Shown: in pieces, positions 26,793-36,400 of the stretch | Position numbering within the stretch: the first letter of the stretch is position 1 | Layout of the letters: each line of letters opens with the position of its first letter | Assembly: GCA_025362295.1 (NCBI GenBank) | Contig: JANYGX010000010.1 | Span: forward strand, 90,388-154,387 | From: Sphingomonadales bacterium | GTDB taxonomy: Bacteria; Pseudomonadota; Alphaproteobacteria; Sphingomonadales; Sphingomonadaceae | DNA length: 64,000 nt | Direction of reading: 5' to 3' | Program-made: the position numbers and the translations under genes | Notes under the pieces: generated by a model | The model's database searches: none | The model's input: only the letters and a program-made list of their open reading frames with translations | Told to the model about the DNA's origin: nothing

Positions 26793-28826
26793 CTAACCAT
26801 TAACAACCCGACGCGGTGGTGCTTCTGCATGTTCACCAGTCAGTAAATAAATATCTTTAACCAGATCGCGCGGGCTAAGGCCGCCTTTGGTGCGCAATTT
26901 CTGGATGCGGCCCGCCAGCCGCTGCCTATCATCACGGGTGAGTTCCTTGGCGGTCACCACCATGATCGGCATCATGTTGTGGGGGTCGCGCCGTTCAAGC
27001 GCTTCGATCAACTGAAAGCCGTCCATCTCCGGCATCATCAGATCGACAACGGCAAGCGAATAGGTTTTATGCTCCATCAGTTTCAGGGCCTCAAGACCAT
27101 TCGAGGCATGATCGACACCAAAGCCGGCCTGCTCGATGCCGCGACTGTATATTTCAGCAATCATCGGATCATCTTCCACCAGCAGGATCGTCCCTTCACC
27201 CTTGCCGGAATAGAGTGCAAGAATGCGCGCCAGATCTTCGCGCTCGACCGGCTTGGTGATGTGTTCACTGGCACCCAGCAATATACCGCGACGGCGATCA
27301 TCATGGGCTGTTACCATAATGGTTGGGATAAGCCGGGTCACGTCATCGGCGCGCAACAGCTCCAGCACTTCCCAGCCGTTCAGTTTGGGCATGGAGACAT
27401 CAAGGAGGATAATGGCCGGCTTCATGGTCCGCGCCATTTCGACGCCCATCACACCGTCTTGTGCGGTTATGGTCTGATAGCCAAGCCGCATCAGCCAGCG
27501 GCCCATCAGTTCCTGCGCCATTGGTTCATCGTCAATGACCAGAATGAGTGGCGCATCCGTTTTACTGGTGCGCACCGGCAACTGGCTTTGCAGCATGGTC
27601 ATATCAGGTCCATGCGCAGCTTGGCCGGTATTCAAATCAAGCGTCTCGATGCTTGCAGGCACCTGACGCGGCAGCAGAATGGAAAATGTTGTGCCAATGC
27701 CAGGCTCGCTGGTAACGCTGATATCGCCGCCCATCAGTTCCACAAATCGTTTGGTGATGGCAAGCCCGAGGCCCGTGCCGCCAAACTTGCGGGTGGTTGA
27801 GGCATCGGCCTGCGTGAATGGCTGAAACAAACCGCCGATCTGTTCTTCGCTCATGCCTATGCCGGTGTCGCTGACATTGAACTGCACCGTGCCGCCCTGT
27901 GTGTCTTCACGTCCGCGCTCTGATGCAAGTGATTTGACGGCAATGGTGATAATGCCGTTTTCAGTGAACTTGCAGGCGTTTGAGACAATGTTGAGCAAGC
28001 ACTGCCGCAACTTCACATCATCCGAACACATATTGCCAAGATCAGGTTCCAGCCGCACGATTAGGCGATTGCCTTTTTTCTGTGCCAGCGGTTGGACTGT
28101 CGAGAGAATATCGTTGGCGAGCAACGCAAGATCGAAACTCTGGGCATCGATCTGCATTTTACCCGCTTCGATTTTCGACAAGTCGAGAATATCATTGATG
28201 AGAGTGAGCAAATGATGCGCAGAGCGGCGAATCTTGCCAAGGTCATCAACGGCTGATTGTTCTGCGGAATCCTCAAGATCTTCAATCAGGATTTCCGTAT
28301 AGCCAATAATGGCATTGAGCGGGGTGCGCAGCTCGTGGCTCATGTTGGCCAGAAACTGGCTCTTTGAAACACTCGCCTGCTCGGCCATGTCTCGCGCATC
28401 TTCCAGCTCCTTGAGGCTTTGCGCCACCTGCAGATCGCTTGTTTGCAAGTCCGACAGCAAGCCATTAAAACTTTTGATAAGCTTACCGAATTGATCGTCC
28501 ACCAGATGCTCGACACGGGCTGAATAGTCACGGGTCTCGCGGGTATGGTCAATGCCTGCCACCAGCACATCAACTGGGTTCAGCAGCAAATGCTCAAACG
28601 CCCGGGCTGTAAAAAAGGTAACAAACAACGATAAAAAGGGCATAAACTTATACCAGACTGACGTTGCCGCGACGGGCATGTAAAAATGGCCGCTACCCAC
28701 AAGCCGCGCATCATCAAGGGCTATGTTGATGAATGCTGCCAGCGCCAGTGTTACGGCCGACGTGACCACAATGGCCCCAGTGAGTTTTGCACGAAAGGTC
28801 AGTTTTTGAAACATGGACATCCTCAA
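26793..28826 (-). CDS. hybrid sensor histidine kinase with two receiver domains
   Basis: This 677-residue inner-membrane kinase has two hydrophobic segments near residues 14-35 and 60-75 around a short periplasmic loop, and then a HAMP-like stretch. The HisKA domain carries the phosphorylated H164 in SHELRTPLN, and the HATPase domain has [15 protein letters not shown] and GGTGLGLAI. Two receiver domains follow (about 410-535 and 545-665), with phosphoacceptors in ILLDVSMP and [11 protein letters not shown]. The small periplasmic loop suggests sensing within the membrane or by partners. Its ATG overlaps the end of the GGDEF-EAL gene by four bases, tying it to c-di-GMP signalling. Confidence 0.93.
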   Translation of the reverse strand: MRMSMFQKLTFRAKLTGAIVVTSAVTLALAAFINIALDDARLVGSGHFYMPVAATSVWYKFMPFLSLFVTFFTARAFEHLLLNPVDVLVAGIDHTRETRDYSARVEHLVDDQFGKLIKSFNGLLSDLQTSDLQVAQSLKELEDARDMAEQASVSKSQFLANMSHELRTPLNAIIGYTEILIEDLEDSAEQSAVDDLGKIRRSAHHLLTLINDILDLSKIEAGKMQIDAQSFDLALLANDILSTVQPLAQKKGNRLIVRLEPDLGNMCSDDVKLRQCLLNIVSNACKFTENGIITIAVKSLASERGREDTQGGTVQFNVSDTGIGMSEEQIGGLFQPFTQADASTTRKFGGTGLGLAITKRFVELMGGDISVTSEPGIGTTFSILLPRQVPASIETLDLNTGQAAHGPDMTMLQSQLPVRTSKTDAPLILVIDDEPMAQELMGRWLMRLGYQTITAQDGVMGVEMARTMKPAIILLDVSMPKLNGWEVLELLRADDVTRLIPTIMVTAHDDRRRGILLGASEHITKPVEREDLARILALYSGKGEGTILLVEDDPMIAEIYSRGIEQAGFGVDHASNGLEALKLMEHKTYSLAVVDLMMPEMDGFQLIEALERRDPHNMMPIMVVTAKELTRDDRQRLAGRIQKLRTKGGLSPRDLVKDIYLLTGEHAEAPPRRVVNG

Positions 28827-30718
28827 TTCATTGCTGCAATGCGTTTCGGCCAGAGCCTGCCGGATGGCTCGGCTTGTGATATCTCAACAGGCAGTGCCGA
28901 TTGAGTGACCATAGTCTGTATGTGGTTTTTCCAGTATGCATCAAACTCAGCCACTGGTTTTGGTTTTGAAAATAAATAGCCTTGCAGTATTTCACACCCC
29001 GCAACGCGCAATATCTCGGCTTGACGCGCTGTCTCGACGCCTTCAGCCACAACCTCGTAACCAAAGGTTTGCGCCATGGCGAGCATGGTTGATACTATCA
29101 TACGGGCTTCTTCCTGGGTTTCGATACCGCTGATGAACGAGCGATCAATTTTCAACCGGTCAAAGCGCAAGCGTTTCAGCAGGCCAAGGTTAGAATAGCC
29201 GGTGCCGAAATCATCAATCGCCATGCTGACACCAAGCGCTCTGATGTCATCGAAGCGCTGACGAATTTCAGAGGTATCTTTCATGGCCAGTGTTTCTGTG
29301 AGTTCAAGCTCCAGCAACCAGGGCTGCAGTTGATGAGTCTCCAAAACATCGCGCAGCAGCGTTAAAAAATCCGCTCGCAGCAATTGCATAGGCGAGACAT
29401 TGACGCTGACACGCAAAGGCCGTCCTGACTGGGCCCAGAGTGACGCTTGCTTCACCGCCTGCCGGAGCACAAAGGCACCGATGTCAATAATCAATCCGTA
29501 GTCCTCAGCGATCTTGATAAAGCTTGCTGGTGCCATCAGGCCAGCGACTGGATGATGCCAGCGCACCAGCGCCTCGGCGCCGATCACGACATGGGTGATG
29601 GCGCTCACTTGCGGCTGATAAAACACTTCAAACGCCTCGGTCTTGATGGCTTCCCTGAGCTGGGCTTCAATAGCAAGCCGTTCAGCCGATTGCTGATCCA
29701 TGGATTCTGAATAAAACTGATAGGTTTTGCGGCCAAGTTCCTTGGCATAGAGCATGGCGATGTCAGCATTGCGCAACAAAATTTCGTAGCTGTTGCCGTC
29801 GCTCGGATAGCAAGCAATACCAATGGACACACTCATCACCACCGATTCACCGGCAAAATCGAACGGATCTTCCATGGCCTTGAGGATGCGTTGGGTGGTT
29901 TTGGCAATATCGGTTAGGCGGGTTATGTTGGGCAACAGAATGGTAAACTCATCGCCACCTATGCGGGCCGCAAATGTTTTGGCCACCGCATTATAGGATT
30001 GCCTGACATTTGTTTCTGTTGGCAACTGAAAATCTACGGCCACATCAAGCACGGTACGCAGTCGCTCAGCAAACATTTGCAGCAGCCGGTCACCCTGTGC
30101 ATGGCCAAGCGTATCGTTAACCATTTTAAATCGGTCCATATCCAGAAACAGTATGGCAAGCTCGTTGTTGCTGCGTGCGGCCTGCTGGATGGCCTCGATG
30201 GCGAGGTTTTTGAAATGATTGCGATTGGGCAGTTGTGTGACCGCGTCGATATAGGCCAGCCGCTCCATGCGGTTGACACTGCTCCGCAAGCGCCGGATCA
30301 TCACGCTGAAAGCGCGCACCAGTCGGCCTGGTTCGCCGTCCACTGGTGGCGGCAGCGTCACACTCAGATCCCCTGTGGCAGCCTGTTCGGCCACGTCAAT
30401 CAAGGCCATCAAGGGCGCGAGCAGGGTTTTAATGAACTGGCTGGTAAAAAGGCCAACCGTCACCACTGTCACAATAAACATGACAACATGCGCAAACATT
30501 GGTGATGCATTGGCGGGCAACATAGCTTTTAAAAAAGCTGTTTCAGGCACCATAACCAGCATGATATTGCCGAGCACAGTCAGCAGCATGGAAAAGCCAA
30601 TGGTGCGGGGCACCAAGCCTATGCTTTCTACAGGGTCTTTTTGCGACGGCGACTTGTCCATTATGTATGTCTCAAACATCAACACAACGCGACTCGTTGC
30701 TGATTGATACCCGAACAT
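28823..30718 (-). CDS. membrane GGDEF-EAL protein (c-di-GMP synthase/phosphodiesterase)
   Basis: This 631-residue protein has two N-terminal transmembrane helices, a HAMP domain, a GGDEF domain with the intact GGDEF signature and I-site region, and an EAL domain with EALVRW, the metal-binding NVSPMQL and DDFGTGYSNL segments and VAEGVET. Both catalytic motifs look intact, so it could make and break cyclic di-GMP. Possible starts are at 30718, 30679 and 30661; none has a convincing ribosome site. It heads a four-gene signalling unit with the hybrid kinase and two receivers. Confidence 0.93.
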   Translation of the reverse strand: MFGYQSATSRVVLMFETYIMDKSPSQKDPVESIGLVPRTIGFSMLLTVLGNIMLVMVPETAFLKAMLPANASPMFAHVVMFIVTVVTVGLFTSQFIKTLLAPLMALIDVAEQAATGDLSVTLPPPVDGEPGRLVRAFSVMIRRLRSSVNRMERLAYIDAVTQLPNRNHFKNLAIEAIQQAARSNNELAILFLDMDRFKMVNDTLGHAQGDRLLQMFAERLRTVLDVAVDFQLPTETNVRQSYNAVAKTFAARIGGDEFTILLPNITRLTDIAKTTQRILKAMEDPFDFAGESVVMSVSIGIACYPSDGNSYEILLRNADIAMLYAKELGRKTYQFYSESMDQQSAERLAIEAQLREAIKTEAFEVFYQPQVSAITHVVIGAEALVRWHHPVAGLMAPASFIKIAEDYGLIIDIGAFVLRQAVKQASLWAQSGRPLRVSVNVSPMQLLRADFLTLLRDVLETHQLQPWLLELELTETLAMKDTSEIRQRFDDIRALGVSMAIDDFGTGYSNLGLLKRLRFDRLKIDRSFISGIETQEEARMIVSTMLAMAQTFGYEVVAEGVETARQAEILRVAGCEILQGYLFSKPKPVAEFDAYWKNHIQTMVTQSALPVEISQAEPSGRLWPKRIAAMN

Positions 30719-30801
30719 TAGCCGACGGTGTCTTGGTGAATTGTTAATGAAACCGAAAAAAACGATGATTTTTTGTGTTACCGCGATATTAACTGTTTAT
30801 T

Positions 30802-31263
30802 TCAGCGCCGCTGGCTGAAAAAATCGTGCAGCAAACCGGCCGATGCCTCTGCTCCAAGCCCAGCAAGGATGTCCGGCTTGTGATGACATGTGCTGTGCGC
30901 AAACACGCGTGCGCCGTGCGCCACACCACCACTCTTGACATCATCAGCACCGTAATAAAGCCGCCGGAGCCTGGCGTTGGCGATGGCACCGGCACACATG
31001 GCACACGGTTCCAGTGTCACATAAAGATCGCAACCGGTGAGCCGCTCGCTGCCAAGACGGGTGCTGGCGGCGCGTATAACCAGCATCTCTGCGTGCGCTG
31101 TCGGATCCGACAGTTCCAGCGTCCGGTTGCCTGCCGATGCGACAATATTGCCCTGATACGCGATCACGGCACCCACTGGCACCTCACCGCGTGCCGCCGC
31201 CGTTCTGGCTTCTGCAAGCGCCTCTGGCATGAACGACAAAAAAGGTGATGTCACCTGCCGCAA
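30802..31263 (-). CDS. tadA: tRNA-specific adenosine deaminase
   Basis: TadA converts adenosine 34 of tRNA-Arg(ACG) to inosine, which is essential for decoding. The zinc and proton-transfer motif HAEM (H57, E59) and PCAMC (C87, C90) are present, and GEVPVGAV is the typical N-terminal strand. The frame opens with a TTG at 31263; a GTG at 31254 and an ATG at 31230 are alternatives, and the ATG would give the shortest normal protein. The stop codon of the upstream GST remnant abuts this start. Confidence 0.93.
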   Translation of the reverse strand: MRQVTSPFLSFMPEALAEARTAAARGEVPVGAVIAYQGNIVASAGNRTLELSDPTAHAEMLVIRAASTRLGSERLTGCDLYVTLEPCAMCAGAIANARLRRLYYGADDVKSGGVAHGARVFAHSTCHHKPDILAGLGAEASAGLLHDFFSQRR

Positions 31264-31437
31264 TCAGACTCTGGGCGGCATAAGGGCATTGTCAATGGCA
31301 TCGGCGCGCTGTTTGGCCGGGCGATTGGCTATACCGGCCCAGTAATGTTTAAACGCCGGTGTCACCACCACACGCCCGTGTTTCAGATCAGGCACCTTGC
31401 CCATCGGGTTGGTGTAGAATGTGAGGGCATCTGTCAT
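31264..31437 (-). pseudogene. glutathione S-transferase remnant, internally deleted to 57 codons
   Basis: The open frame reads MTDALTFYTNPM, then GKVPDLKHGRVVVT, then PAFKHYWAGIANRPAKQR and ends in IDNALMPP. These are three separate pieces of an ordinary GST of about 200-230 residues: the first strand, the cis-Pro/substrate loop, and the last C-terminal helix. Two internal segments, together about 150 residues, are missing, yet the frame stays open. The first join lies at NPM, a tripeptide that occurs at both original sites, so deletion between short repeats is likely. AAGGA seven bases upstream of the ATG survives. It cannot fold as a GST. Alignment is from memory of the family. Confidence 0.7.
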
Positions 31438-31505
31438 CAGTTCATCCTTAATGCATTATTACGGCGATCCTGCACATAGAAGATAAATCCGTTGTGTGGA
31501 TATTT

Positions 31506-31533
31506 CAGTATTGTTGAGGCAGTATTGTTGAGG
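31506..31533. repeat. tandem 14-bp direct repeat
   Basis: CAGTATTGTTGAGG occurs twice in a row (31506-31519 and 31520-31533), immediately next to the hairpin at 31524-31564. Confidence 0.7.
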
Positions 31534-31564
31534 CCCGGCGCTCAAGACGTCAAGCCTCAACAAT
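31524..31564 (-). terminator. long hairpin after the downstream GH10 gene
   Basis: ATTGTTGAGGC (31524-31534) and GCCTCAACAAT (31554-31564) are perfect 11-bp arms around a 19-base loop. It starts 15 bases beyond the stop codon of the minus-strand xylanase gene. No strong T run follows on the minus strand, so it may act as a transcript stabiliser or Rho-related end rather than a classic terminator. Confidence 0.5.
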
Positions 31565-31578
31565 AAGGCTGTTCCAGT

Positions 31579-33495
31579 TTAGCAACCGGTTGGCACACTA
31601 ACGGTCGTCGCGGCATTAACATCGTTAAAGACTGTCGTGGATTTACCGCAGGCATTCACTGTAATTTTATAGCGGCCCTTGAACGCCTGTGTCGTGAATT
31701 GACCCTGGCTGTTTGTGCTCCCTGCCGTGTTCGTGTGCCAGGTTTTCTGTGTAAGCTGTTTCCAGACAGCACCGGCTGGTTTCAGGCTCCAATCTTTACG
31801 ATACAATGGTCCGTTATTGCTGTCCTGGTTGCCATCCCAAAAACCCCAGATCTGGAAGGTGCTGAACTTTGGCGAGCCAAAGACGTAGGTTGCAAAATCA
31901 CTGACGATATCCGCCTGCAAGTTTTCATCCAGCGTGACCGCATCAAACTCGGTCACTCCGTAATGGTTGACCAGTGGATCAAACAGCGCCAGCGTCGAGT
32001 CCATGTCCGAAAAAACCGGGCCTGTGGCTGCAAAATGCGCTTGAAACCCCATGCCATCAAGTGGCGCGCCACCGGCTTTGATGTATTTGGCAAATGCCAG
32101 AGTGTAAGCCCGATGTGTGGGGTCAAGACTTTCAAAAATTGAATAATCATTGAGGTAGAGGAGCGTGTTGGGATCGGTCGCATGGACTTTTTTATACCAG
32201 TCTATAACAATGTTATTTCCAAGCACGCCGTTCGTATGCTCTACAAACGGCGGCACAGCAATCAACCCCTGCAGGTATGAATTGCCGTATGGCTCGTTCA
32301 CCACATCCCACTCAGGGATTTGGCCTAGCAGCTGTGCAACCTCACCCTCACCTTTGATAGCAGAGTTGATTTTATCAATATGATCCAGCGAGCGCTGACG
32401 CACTGTGGCCACCGGTGTTGTCTTATCCTGGATATCCGCTGGCAACTGATAGTCATTGGCGATGCCTGGCCAATAAAGATTATGTCCGCGCGTGCGCAAA
32501 TTGTTGGCACGGAACCAGGCGAGGGCTTTGGTTGGTGTTTTCTGGTCGCCCTCCCAATCCGGCCACTTCAATTCGTTTTGCATCGAGGCACCGTTGAAAT
32601 TGGCATGAATGGCTTGCCGGTAGCGTTGACGGTCAAGGGCAGTGATGCCAGGCGTCGCGCTTGGTCCACCGACGATATCGGATGGTATCACCGAGGTCAT
32701 CCAGTTGAACGCAGAACTCATCTGCCAGATGTAAACCCGCGCTTTGGTGAGCGGTGTGCCGTTAGCATTGGTAACGGCAACAGTGAGATTTGCTTTGCGT
32801 GTTGCCTCGATATTGGCAAGTGCCGCCGTGCGCCAGGCGGCGTTCACATCCCCGCGACCGGGATAGTAAAACGAGAATTGCTGCACAAGGTCGGCCGGCA
32901 ATGGCCCGCTGATCTGGCCATAATCAACAACTGAAACGCCGCCAAACTCAAAGCTCTGGGCCGCAGCCCCAAAGCGGAACTGGAAACTTTTTGCACCAGC
33001 TGCACCGTCAGTGCCCGCGCGAAAACCGATGGTGTATTTTTTCCAGACACCGAGATCTGTTGGGGTGTTTGATGTAAAATCCTGTACATAGGTTGTATTA
33101 TCCTGCAAATCCATTTCAATACGCAAAATTGATGTGGCTGGTGTTGGATTGGCATTGCGCAGCCAGTATGTGGCAAGGATAACGTCATCTTTTTTGACAG
33201 CGGCAATGGTTGAACAATTATTGACGGCAAGATAACTGAACTGCTTCGCAGTGGCGTGATCAACATGCACGGCTTGCGTGAATGGCAAAGACGAATCACT
33301 GACCGCAATAGTTTGGGCGCCGTCGCCGGGGCCGTCGAGGCCGTAGCCGTTAAAGGCTGTACCGCAAGCGGGACTAACCAGCTGCGTGCCTGGCGTCTGG
33401 GCACATAAAGTCTGGCTTGCCAGCATAGCAATACAGCTGATGCTGGCTTGAAGTGTTATGTTGGAGAATAGCATAAATATATTTCCTTTGTTCAT
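31579..33495 (-). CDS. GH10 endo-beta-1,4-xylanase, Sec-secreted
   Basis: This 638-residue secreted enzyme probably cleaves xylan. The signal peptide ends near TLCAQ (residue 33). Residues 40-195 form a beta-sandwich like CBM4/9 carbohydrate-binding modules. The GH10 barrel covers about 215-575, with NELKW (307-311), RGHNLYW, the acid/base E401 in WDVVNEP, and the nucleophile E516 in VTEFD. A C-terminal beta module of about 50 residues with Cys near its end (NACGK, PTGC) follows. It lies 5 bases behind a close paralogue with the same domains. Both would be made from one transcript. The substrate is inferred from family only. Confidence 0.9.
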   Translation of the reverse strand: MNKGNIFMLFSNITLQASISCIAMLASQTLCAQTPGTQLVSPACGTAFNGYGLDGPGDGAQTIAVSDSSLPFTQAVHVDHATAKQFSYLAVNNCSTIAAVKKDDVILATYWLRNANPTPATSILRIEMDLQDNTTYVQDFTSNTPTDLGVWKKYTIGFRAGTDGAAGAKSFQFRFGAAAQSFEFGGVSVVDYGQISGPLPADLVQQFSFYYPGRGDVNAAWRTAALANIEATRKANLTVAVTNANGTPLTKARVYIWQMSSAFNWMTSVIPSDIVGGPSATPGITALDRQRYRQAIHANFNGASMQNELKWPDWEGDQKTPTKALAWFRANNLRTRGHNLYWPGIANDYQLPADIQDKTTPVATVRQRSLDHIDKINSAIKGEGEVAQLLGQIPEWDVVNEPYGNSYLQGLIAVPPFVEHTNGVLGNNIVIDWYKKVHATDPNTLLYLNDYSIFESLDPTHRAYTLAFAKYIKAGGAPLDGMGFQAHFAATGPVFSDMDSTLALFDPLVNHYGVTEFDAVTLDENLQADIVSDFATYVFGSPKFSTFQIWGFWDGNQDSNNGPLYRKDWSLKPAGAVWKQLTQKTWHTNTAGSTNSQGQFTTQAFKGRYKITVNACGKSTTVFNDVNAATTVSVPTGC

Positions 33496-33500
33496 GAGAT

Positions 33501-35405
33501 TTAGCAGCCCGAAGGCAAGGTGAGTGTGGTTGCGCTGGTAACATCCCGCGTGAAAAGTGTTGTTTTACCGCAAGCCTTGAGTGTAATCTGATACCTACCA
33601 AGAAAAGCCCGCGTGCTATACTGGCCACTGTTATTTGTGGTGCCGCTGACATTGGTGCGCCAGGTTTTCTGGGTCAGCTGTTGCCAAGCGGCACCAGCGG
33701 GTTTCAGGCTCCAGTCACGCCGGTATAAAGGGCCGTTGCGATCATCCTGGTTGCCATCCCAAAACCCCCAGATCTGAAAGGTGCTGAACTTGGGCGAGCC
33801 AAACACATAAGTTGCGTAATCGCCCAGGATATCAGCTTGCAGCGTCTCATCAAGTGTTGTGGAATCAAATTCCGTCACGCCGTAGTGGTTGACCAGCGGA
33901 TCAAACAGCGCCAGCGATTGATCCATGTCCGAAAATATCGGGCCCGACAAACCGAAATGTGATTCAAACCCGATGCCGTCAAGCTGTGCACCACCGGCTT
34001 TGATATAGTTGGCATAGGCCAACACATAATCACGGTGTACAGGGTCGAGGTTATCGAAAATGCCTGCATCATTCAGATATAAAAGCGCGCCCGGATCCGT
34101 TGCATGCACCAGCTTGTACCAGTCCACAATAATGCTGTTGCCAAGCACACCAGGTGCCTGCTGGACAAAAGGCGGCACAGCGATAAGGCCTTGCAAGTAA
34201 GTGTTGCCATAAGGCTCGTTGATCACATCCCATTCAGGAATTTGGCCTTGCAGCTGGGCGACTTCACCTTCACCGGTGTTGCCTGAGTTGATGTGGTTGA
34301 TGTGATCAAGAGAGCGTTTGTGCACGGTGGCAACAGGTGTCGCCGGGTTTTGAATATCGAGTGGCAGCTGGTAGGTGTTGGCAAGGCTCGGCCAATACAG
34401 GTTATGACCGCGTGTGCGCAAATTATTGGCGCGAAACCAGGCGAGGGCTTTCAACGGCGTCTTTTGGTCAAGCTCCCAGTCTGTCCACTTCAGCTCGTTC
34501 TGCATGGAAGCGCCATTGAAATTTGTTTTGATCGCAGCGCGGTAGCGCTGTCTGTCAAGCGCTGTGATGTCCGGCGTTGCCTGTGGGCCACCGACAATAT
34601 CTGAAGGTTGCGAAGCTGTCATCCAGTTGAAGGTTGATGTCAGCTGCCGCACAGACACTCGTGCCTGTGGTGTCGGCGTGCCGTCAGTTTTTGTCACCGC
34701 TATGGTCACATTGGCTTTGCGGGTATTTTCGATATTGGCAAGTGCTGCGACGCGCCACGCAACTGCCGGGTCGCCGCGACCCGGATAGTAAAATGAAAAC
34801 TGCCTTGAAAGCGCTGCTGGCAGAGGGTTTGAAATCGGGCCATAATTAATCAGTGAAATGCCGCCAAACTCAAAACTTTGGGCCGCGAGGCCAAAGCGAA
34901 ATTGAAAACTTTTAGTGCCGACCAAACCATCACTGCGGGCCCGAAACGCAATCGTATATTTTTTCCACACCGCCACATCGGTTGGTGTGTTGGATATAAA
35001 ATCCGGTTCGTAGTCAGAATTATTCTGCAAATCCATTTCGATGCGGAGAACAGATGTGGCAGGTGCCGCGTTGGCGTTGCGCACCCAGTAGGTTGCCAAA
35101 ATCACATCATTTTTTTTGATATCAGCAAGGGTTGTGCAACTGTGAATCGCATTATAACTAAATTGTTTGGCTGTGGTCAGAGTAACATGCACAGCGCGCC
35201 GGAATGGCACAGCAGGATCGTTAACAGCTATAGTATTGGCAGAGTCCCCTGGCCCGTCAAGGCCGCCACCGCTGAACACCGTGGAACACGCTGGTGCAAT
35301 CAGTTTTTTTGGCATAGCCAATGCTTTTTGAACATCAAACTTAGTGCAACCAAGGATAAAGAATAAACTTGAGAAAATGAAAGTGTGTGTTTTAACTCGA
35401 ATCAT
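33501..35405 (-). CDS. GH10 endo-beta-1,4-xylanase, lipoprotein paralogue
   Basis: This 634-residue protein has the same architecture as its downstream neighbour: N-terminal carbohydrate-binding-like sandwich, GH10 barrel with NELKW, RGHNLYW, acid/base WDVINEP and nucleophile VTEFD, and a C-terminal beta module ending PSGC. The main difference is the N-terminus, where FFILGC with Cys at about residue 20 is a lipobox. This copy should be lipid-anchored while the other is released. It is the first gene of the pair; about 260 bases of A+T-rich DNA separate it from the divergent aquaporin gene. Tandem duplication followed by a change of anchoring is the simplest reading. Confidence 0.9.
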   Translation of the reverse strand: MIRVKTHTFIFSSLFFILGCTKFDVQKALAMPKKLIAPACSTVFSGGGLDGPGDSANTIAVNDPAVPFRRAVHVTLTTAKQFSYNAIHSCTTLADIKKNDVILATYWVRNANAAPATSVLRIEMDLQNNSDYEPDFISNTPTDVAVWKKYTIAFRARSDGLVGTKSFQFRFGLAAQSFEFGGISLINYGPISNPLPAALSRQFSFYYPGRGDPAVAWRVAALANIENTRKANVTIAVTKTDGTPTPQARVSVRQLTSTFNWMTASQPSDIVGGPQATPDITALDRQRYRAAIKTNFNGASMQNELKWTDWELDQKTPLKALAWFRANNLRTRGHNLYWPSLANTYQLPLDIQNPATPVATVHKRSLDHINHINSGNTGEGEVAQLQGQIPEWDVINEPYGNTYLQGLIAVPPFVQQAPGVLGNSIIVDWYKLVHATDPGALLYLNDAGIFDNLDPVHRDYVLAYANYIKAGGAQLDGIGFESHFGLSGPIFSDMDQSLALFDPLVNHYGVTEFDSTTLDETLQADILGDYATYVFGSPKFSTFQIWGFWDGNQDDRNGPLYRRDWSLKPAGAAWQQLTQKTWRTNVSGTTNNSGQYSTRAFLGRYQITLKACGKTTLFTRDVTSATTLTLPSGC

Positions 35406-35665
35406 AAAGCTACCTTTTGCAATGAGCAGCCCGCCTATTTAACTATTGTTTTTCTTTTGTGACTAACATTTTTTCATTGCAGATAAAAGACAAATGATGT
35501 TTAATAAACTGATAAATATACATTTTTTTCGAATGTTGCTTTTTAAACTGGTTGGTGACGGCAACCGTCGCATTTCAGAACACGCATGTATGGTTAACAA
35601 ATTCGCTTGTCATGCTGTCTCAGCCATGCAAACATATTGATGTTGTTCAACAAAGGGAGAATTTC
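35406..35665. other. A+T-rich divergent promoter region between GH10 pair and aquaporin gene
   Basis: These 260 bases separate the divergent xylanase pair and aqpZ and must hold both promoters. The sequence is clearly A+T-rich in its first half (runs of T and A around 35440-35550). I see no clear operator palindrome and no small gene. Confidence 0.4.
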
Positions 35666-36343
35666 ATGAATAAGTTTGTAGCGGAATTTTTAGGCACAGC
35701 CGTGCTTGTTCTGTTTGGCTGCGGGGCTGCTGTGCTGGCAGGCGATGCCGTGGGCCAACTTGGCATCAGCCTGGCCTTTGGCCTCAGCATTGTGGCCATG
35801 GCCTATGGCATTGGCATGGTTTCAGGGTGCCATATCAATCCGGCAGTGTCGGTCGGGGTGTTTGTATCCGGACGCATGAGCGCAAGCGATCTGGCGTTTT
35901 ACATTTTAGCACAATGCGCGGGTGCTATTGCCGGGGCAGCGATCTTACTGGTTATTGCCAGTGGTCATACAGGCTATGATCTTACCCAGAACGGCCTTGG
36001 CCAGAACGGCTGGGGGCCCGGCTACCTTGGCGAATATACCATGCAAGCAGCGTTTGTCTGGGAGGTTGTGGCCACTTTTATATTTCTGGTAGTGATTCTT
36101 GGCGTTACCCAAAAAGGCGCACCAACCATGCTGGCAGGCCTTGCCATTGGTTTAACACTCGCGGTCATTCATATCGTTGGCATTAAGGTCACTGGCGTCT
36201 CTGTCAACCCGGCGCGGAGCCTTGGACCAGCCCTGCTGGTCGGTGGCAAAGCCCTCGCCCAGCTGTGGCTGTTCATTGTGGCACCGTTGATCGGGGCTGT
36301 TCTGGCTGGCCTATGCTTCCGCACCAAACTGCTGGAAGCTTGA
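35666..36343 (+). CDS. aqpZ: aquaporin Z
   Basis: This is a water channel of the MIP family, 225 residues, with six transmembrane helices. The two half-helix signatures are INPA (NPA at residues 58-60) and VNPAR (181-184). The Arg after the second NPA is the filter residue of water-selective members. The start is the ATG at 35666, with GGGAGA six bases upstream; the frame opens earlier, at 35552, without a ribosome site. A similar AAAGGGAG leader precedes the next gene 57 bases downstream. The family call is certain; water rather than glycerol specificity is probable. Confidence 0.93.
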   Translation: MNKFVAEFLGTAVLVLFGCGAAVLAGDAVGQLGISLAFGLSIVAMAYGIGMVSGCHINPAVSVGVFVSGRMSASDLAFYILAQCAGAIAGAAILLVIASGHTGYDLTQNGLGQNGWGPGYLGEYTMQAAFVWEVVATFIFLVVILGVTQKGAPTMLAGLAIGLTLAVIHIVGIKVTGVSVNPARSLGPALLVGGKALAQLWLFIVAPLIGAVLAGLCFRTKLLEA

Positions 36344-36400
36344 TTTTGATAAGCATTGAGCGCATCCTTTAATTATAAAAATATTCAAAGGGAGCGTTCA

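Noticed and set aside
26979-27800. 273-codon plus-strand frame
   Set aside because: It is antisense to the hybrid histidine kinase and matches no family.
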